NCBI GenBank assembly: GCA_002430925.1
Contig: DJDD01000155.1
Span: forward strand, 1-17,884
Length of the DNA stretch: 17,884 bases
Direction: 5' to 3'
DNA from: Flavobacteriales bacterium UBA5933
GTDB taxonomy: Bacteria > Bacteroidota > Bacteroidia > Flavobacteriales > Weeksellaceae
Below, one piece after another: positions 16,582-17,884 of the stretch; positions within the stretch are counted from its first letter, which is position 1; each line of letters starts with the position of its first letter. The translations under genes and the position numbers were made by a program. The notes under the pieces are model-generated. The model saw only the letters and a list, made by a program, of their open reading frames with translations, had not been told where the DNA came from and did no database searches.

Positions 16582-16601
16582 ACTTATAACCAAATATAAG
16601 T
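16582..16601 (-). promoter_or_regulatory. Putative urease promoter -7 box within an inverted repeat
   Basis: On the minus strand TATATTTG (16591-16598) matches TAnnTTTG exactly and would start transcription near 16585, giving a leader of about 70 bases before ureA. It lies inside a perfect 7-bp inverted repeat, ACTTATA-N6-TATAAGT (16582-16588 and 16595-16601), suggesting an operator for a regulator that acts on promoter opening. No TTTG is seen at -33, so the promoter may need an activator. Confidence 0.5.
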
Positions 16602-16656
16602 TATTTAAAGATACGTTTTACTTTTCTTTGTAAATTAAAGAATTGAAGAATTTTGA

Positions 16657-17010
16657 TTATATATAATCTAACTGAAGGGAATGAAATAATATGTATTTCG
16701 GTAACGATTTACCAATATATACTATTTCTGAATATGAGTGCAATTGTGATGATTTTTTATAGAAGAAACTATTCAAAAACACCGTAAAAAAATTAATATC
16801 AAAAGGAGTAAATTTAATATCAGAATCACATTCATCAATTAATAATAAATTAAAATTATCAATTTGAAAAGTTGCTTTTTCTCCTCTATCAATTTTATCT
16901 TGATGATCCACACATTCATGTAAACTATTTCTTTTATGAGAAATAGTTTTATTATTCACTAAAAGTGTAGCAAATAATATGGTTAGAAATATGTAGATAA
17001 TTTTTTTCAT
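16657..17010 (-). CDS. Small secreted or anchored His/Cys-containing hypothetical protein
   Basis: A 117-residue protein beginning with a hydrophobic signal or anchor (MKKIIYIFLTILFATLLV). A short segment with His25, His31, Cys33 and His36 (HKRNSLHECVDH) follows, then a charged stretch (DKIDRGEK), DECDSDIKFTPFD with Cys61, and an aromatic strand (INFFTVFLNSFFYKK). The layout loosely recalls small His/Cys exported proteins found beside metal-related TonB receptors in Bacteroidota (DUF2946-like), but their CxxC motif is absent here, so I do not assign a family. It lies downstream of a TonB receptor gene and upstream of ureA on the same strand. Metal binding is speculative. A weak -7-like TAATTTTA lies near 17023. 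Confidence 0.6.
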   Translation of the reverse strand: MKKIIYIFLTILFATLLVNNKTISHKRNSLHECVDHQDKIDRGEKATFQIDNFNLLLIDECDSDIKFTPFDINFFTVFLNSFFYKKSSQLHSYSEIVYIGKSLPKYILFHSLQLDYI

Positions 17011-17330
17011 TTACAGTGTAAAATTAGCCCCTTTTAGAAAAACATGGATTACTTAAAAAAGAGGATAAATGTTCAAAAACGTGACAAATTATTTTATTAA
17101 AAGATCTTTAATGTTTTATTTTTCTTAAATTTTTCAACATTATTAACGAAAAATTAAGATTTAAGATAATTTGCAGGCTATATATACAGCTACATCAATA
17201 CTAGAAAATTGAATAAACTATTATTTTATATATAGATTTTTTAAATAATACAAGACTGTCAAAAATGATGACTTCTAAGCTTTAAACATAAAAAATGCTG
17301 TTGCGGAAATGAATAAATTAGTATGTGTTT
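17011..17330. other. AT-rich intergenic region, two weak dyads
   Basis: No gene is supported in these 320 bases. There is an AT-rich hairpin with arms 17123-17135 and 17148-17159 (one bulge) but no flanking U-tract on the minus strand, so it is a poor terminator for the TonB receptor. A near-perfect palindrome GCTATATATACAGC lies at 17177-17190. Either may be chance at this base composition. Confidence 0.35.
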
Positions 17331-17884
17331 TTAAAATGAATAGCTTAAATTAGCTGAATAACCTACAGATGATCCAGGAAATATTCTTGTATAATCAACC
17401 CCTCCAATAAAATAGTACTTATTAAACACATTCGTACACTGTAAAGTGAGTATAAAAGAATTTAGCTGATAATACAATGCTGTGTTTACAAGTGTATAAT
17501 CTGGTAAGAATCCCCATAAATAATCTCCTTCTGCATTTTTTTCCATTCTTCGTTTACCAACATAAGAGGCTCCTAAACCAAAGCCTAAACCTTTAAAACT
17601 AGAATGCAAAATGGAATACTTCAGCCATACATTTGCCATATTTTTAGGTGCATTCGCTAAGGGCAATCCTACTTCAGATGCTATTGAAGAGGCTTTAACT
17701 TTAGTAGCTGTAAAACTATAATTCAATGTCATTTGTAAATTCTTAATTAACTGACCGCGTAAATCAAACTCAAATCCTTTTGAATTTACTTTTCCTGATT
17801 GACGATAGACAGCATAACCATCATCTGACATTTGACCTGTTGCAACCATCATATTATTTCTTTCAATATTGAATAAAGCTAAAT
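17331..17884 (-). CDS. TonB-dependent receptor, C-terminal end (partial)
   Basis: The last 184 residues of an outer-membrane TonB-dependent receptor; the reading frame stays open to the window edge, so the 5' part lies outside. Visible: a strand with FNIERNNMMVATGQ, the barrel motif YRQSGKVNSKGFEFDLRGQ, LQMTLNYSFTATKVKA, a PLANAPKNMANVWLKY turn (the family's 'xNAPxH' region), GLGLGA-type strand SYVGKRR, LPDYTLVNTALYY, LQCTNVFNKYYF, and the terminal aromatic end SANLSYSF. The pattern is most like ferri-siderophore receptors (FhuE/FoxA type), but the substrate cannot be told from this end alone. The neighbouring urease operon leaves nickel uptake as an alternative. Confidence 0.92.
   Translation of the reverse strand, partial: LALFNIERNNMMVATGQMSDDGYAVYRQSGKVNSKGFEFDLRGQLIKNLQMTLNYSFTATKVKASSIASEVGLPLANAPKNMANVWLKYSILHSSFKGLGFGLGASYVGKRRMEKNAEGDYLWGFLPDYTLVNTALYYQLNSFILTLQCTNVFNKYYFIGGVDYTRIFPGSSVGYSANLSYSF

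Noticed and set aside
17123..17159. Terminator for the TonB receptor gene
   Set aside because: The stem is almost entirely A-T with a bulge and no U-tract on the minus strand, and it lies about 170 bases from the stop codon.

Overview
The window looks like chromosomal DNA of a flavobacterium (Bacteroidota, probably the Weeksellaceae or Flavobacteriaceae; the genus cannot be fixed from sequence alone). The signs are very AT-rich DNA, TAnnTTTG-type -7 boxes, starts without clear Shine-Dalgarno sequences, a SusC-like plug signature, a TonB-dependent receptor, and a secreted protein of the 'GIIAPRLTGDQ' type that I associate with Chryseobacterium-like genomes. No tRNA, rRNA, CRISPR array or insertion sequence was seen.

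Left part (1-2366): a VF530/DUF2132 protein is translationally linked (1-base overlap) to an unrecognised 127-aa protein. Convergent to them is a DJ-1/PfpI-family protein. Next comes a decayed secreted-protein gene carrying both an in-frame TGA at an expected Trp and a frameshift, followed by a perfect 16-bp bidirectional terminator.

Middle (2386-8852): one very large minus-strand gene encodes a secreted alpha-2-macroglobulin-like protein with an intact thioester motif. A short SusC/TonB-plug-like segment sits where the bait region is expected. Its upstream side holds a plausible promoter, a minus-strand terminator and a roughly 130-base dyad-symmetric element with no convincing gene.

Right part (8853-16601): a complete urease locus, all on the minus strand, transcribed in the order ureA-ureB-ureC-[outer-membrane beta-barrel]-ureE-ureF-ureG-ureD-urea transporter-AraC regulator. 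The proposed logic is as follows. Urea crosses the outer membrane (perhaps through the barrel) and the inner membrane (through the UT-family transporter). It is hydrolysed by UreABC, whose Ni site is assembled by UreEFGD, and the AraC protein may regulate the locus, as UreR does in Proteus. A strong hairpin lies between ureC and the accessory genes, and an inverted repeat overlaps the likely ureA promoter.

Right edge (16657-17884): a small His/Cys-containing secreted or anchored protein and the C-terminal end of a TonB-dependent receptor (5' part outside the window) lie upstream of the urease operon on the same strand.
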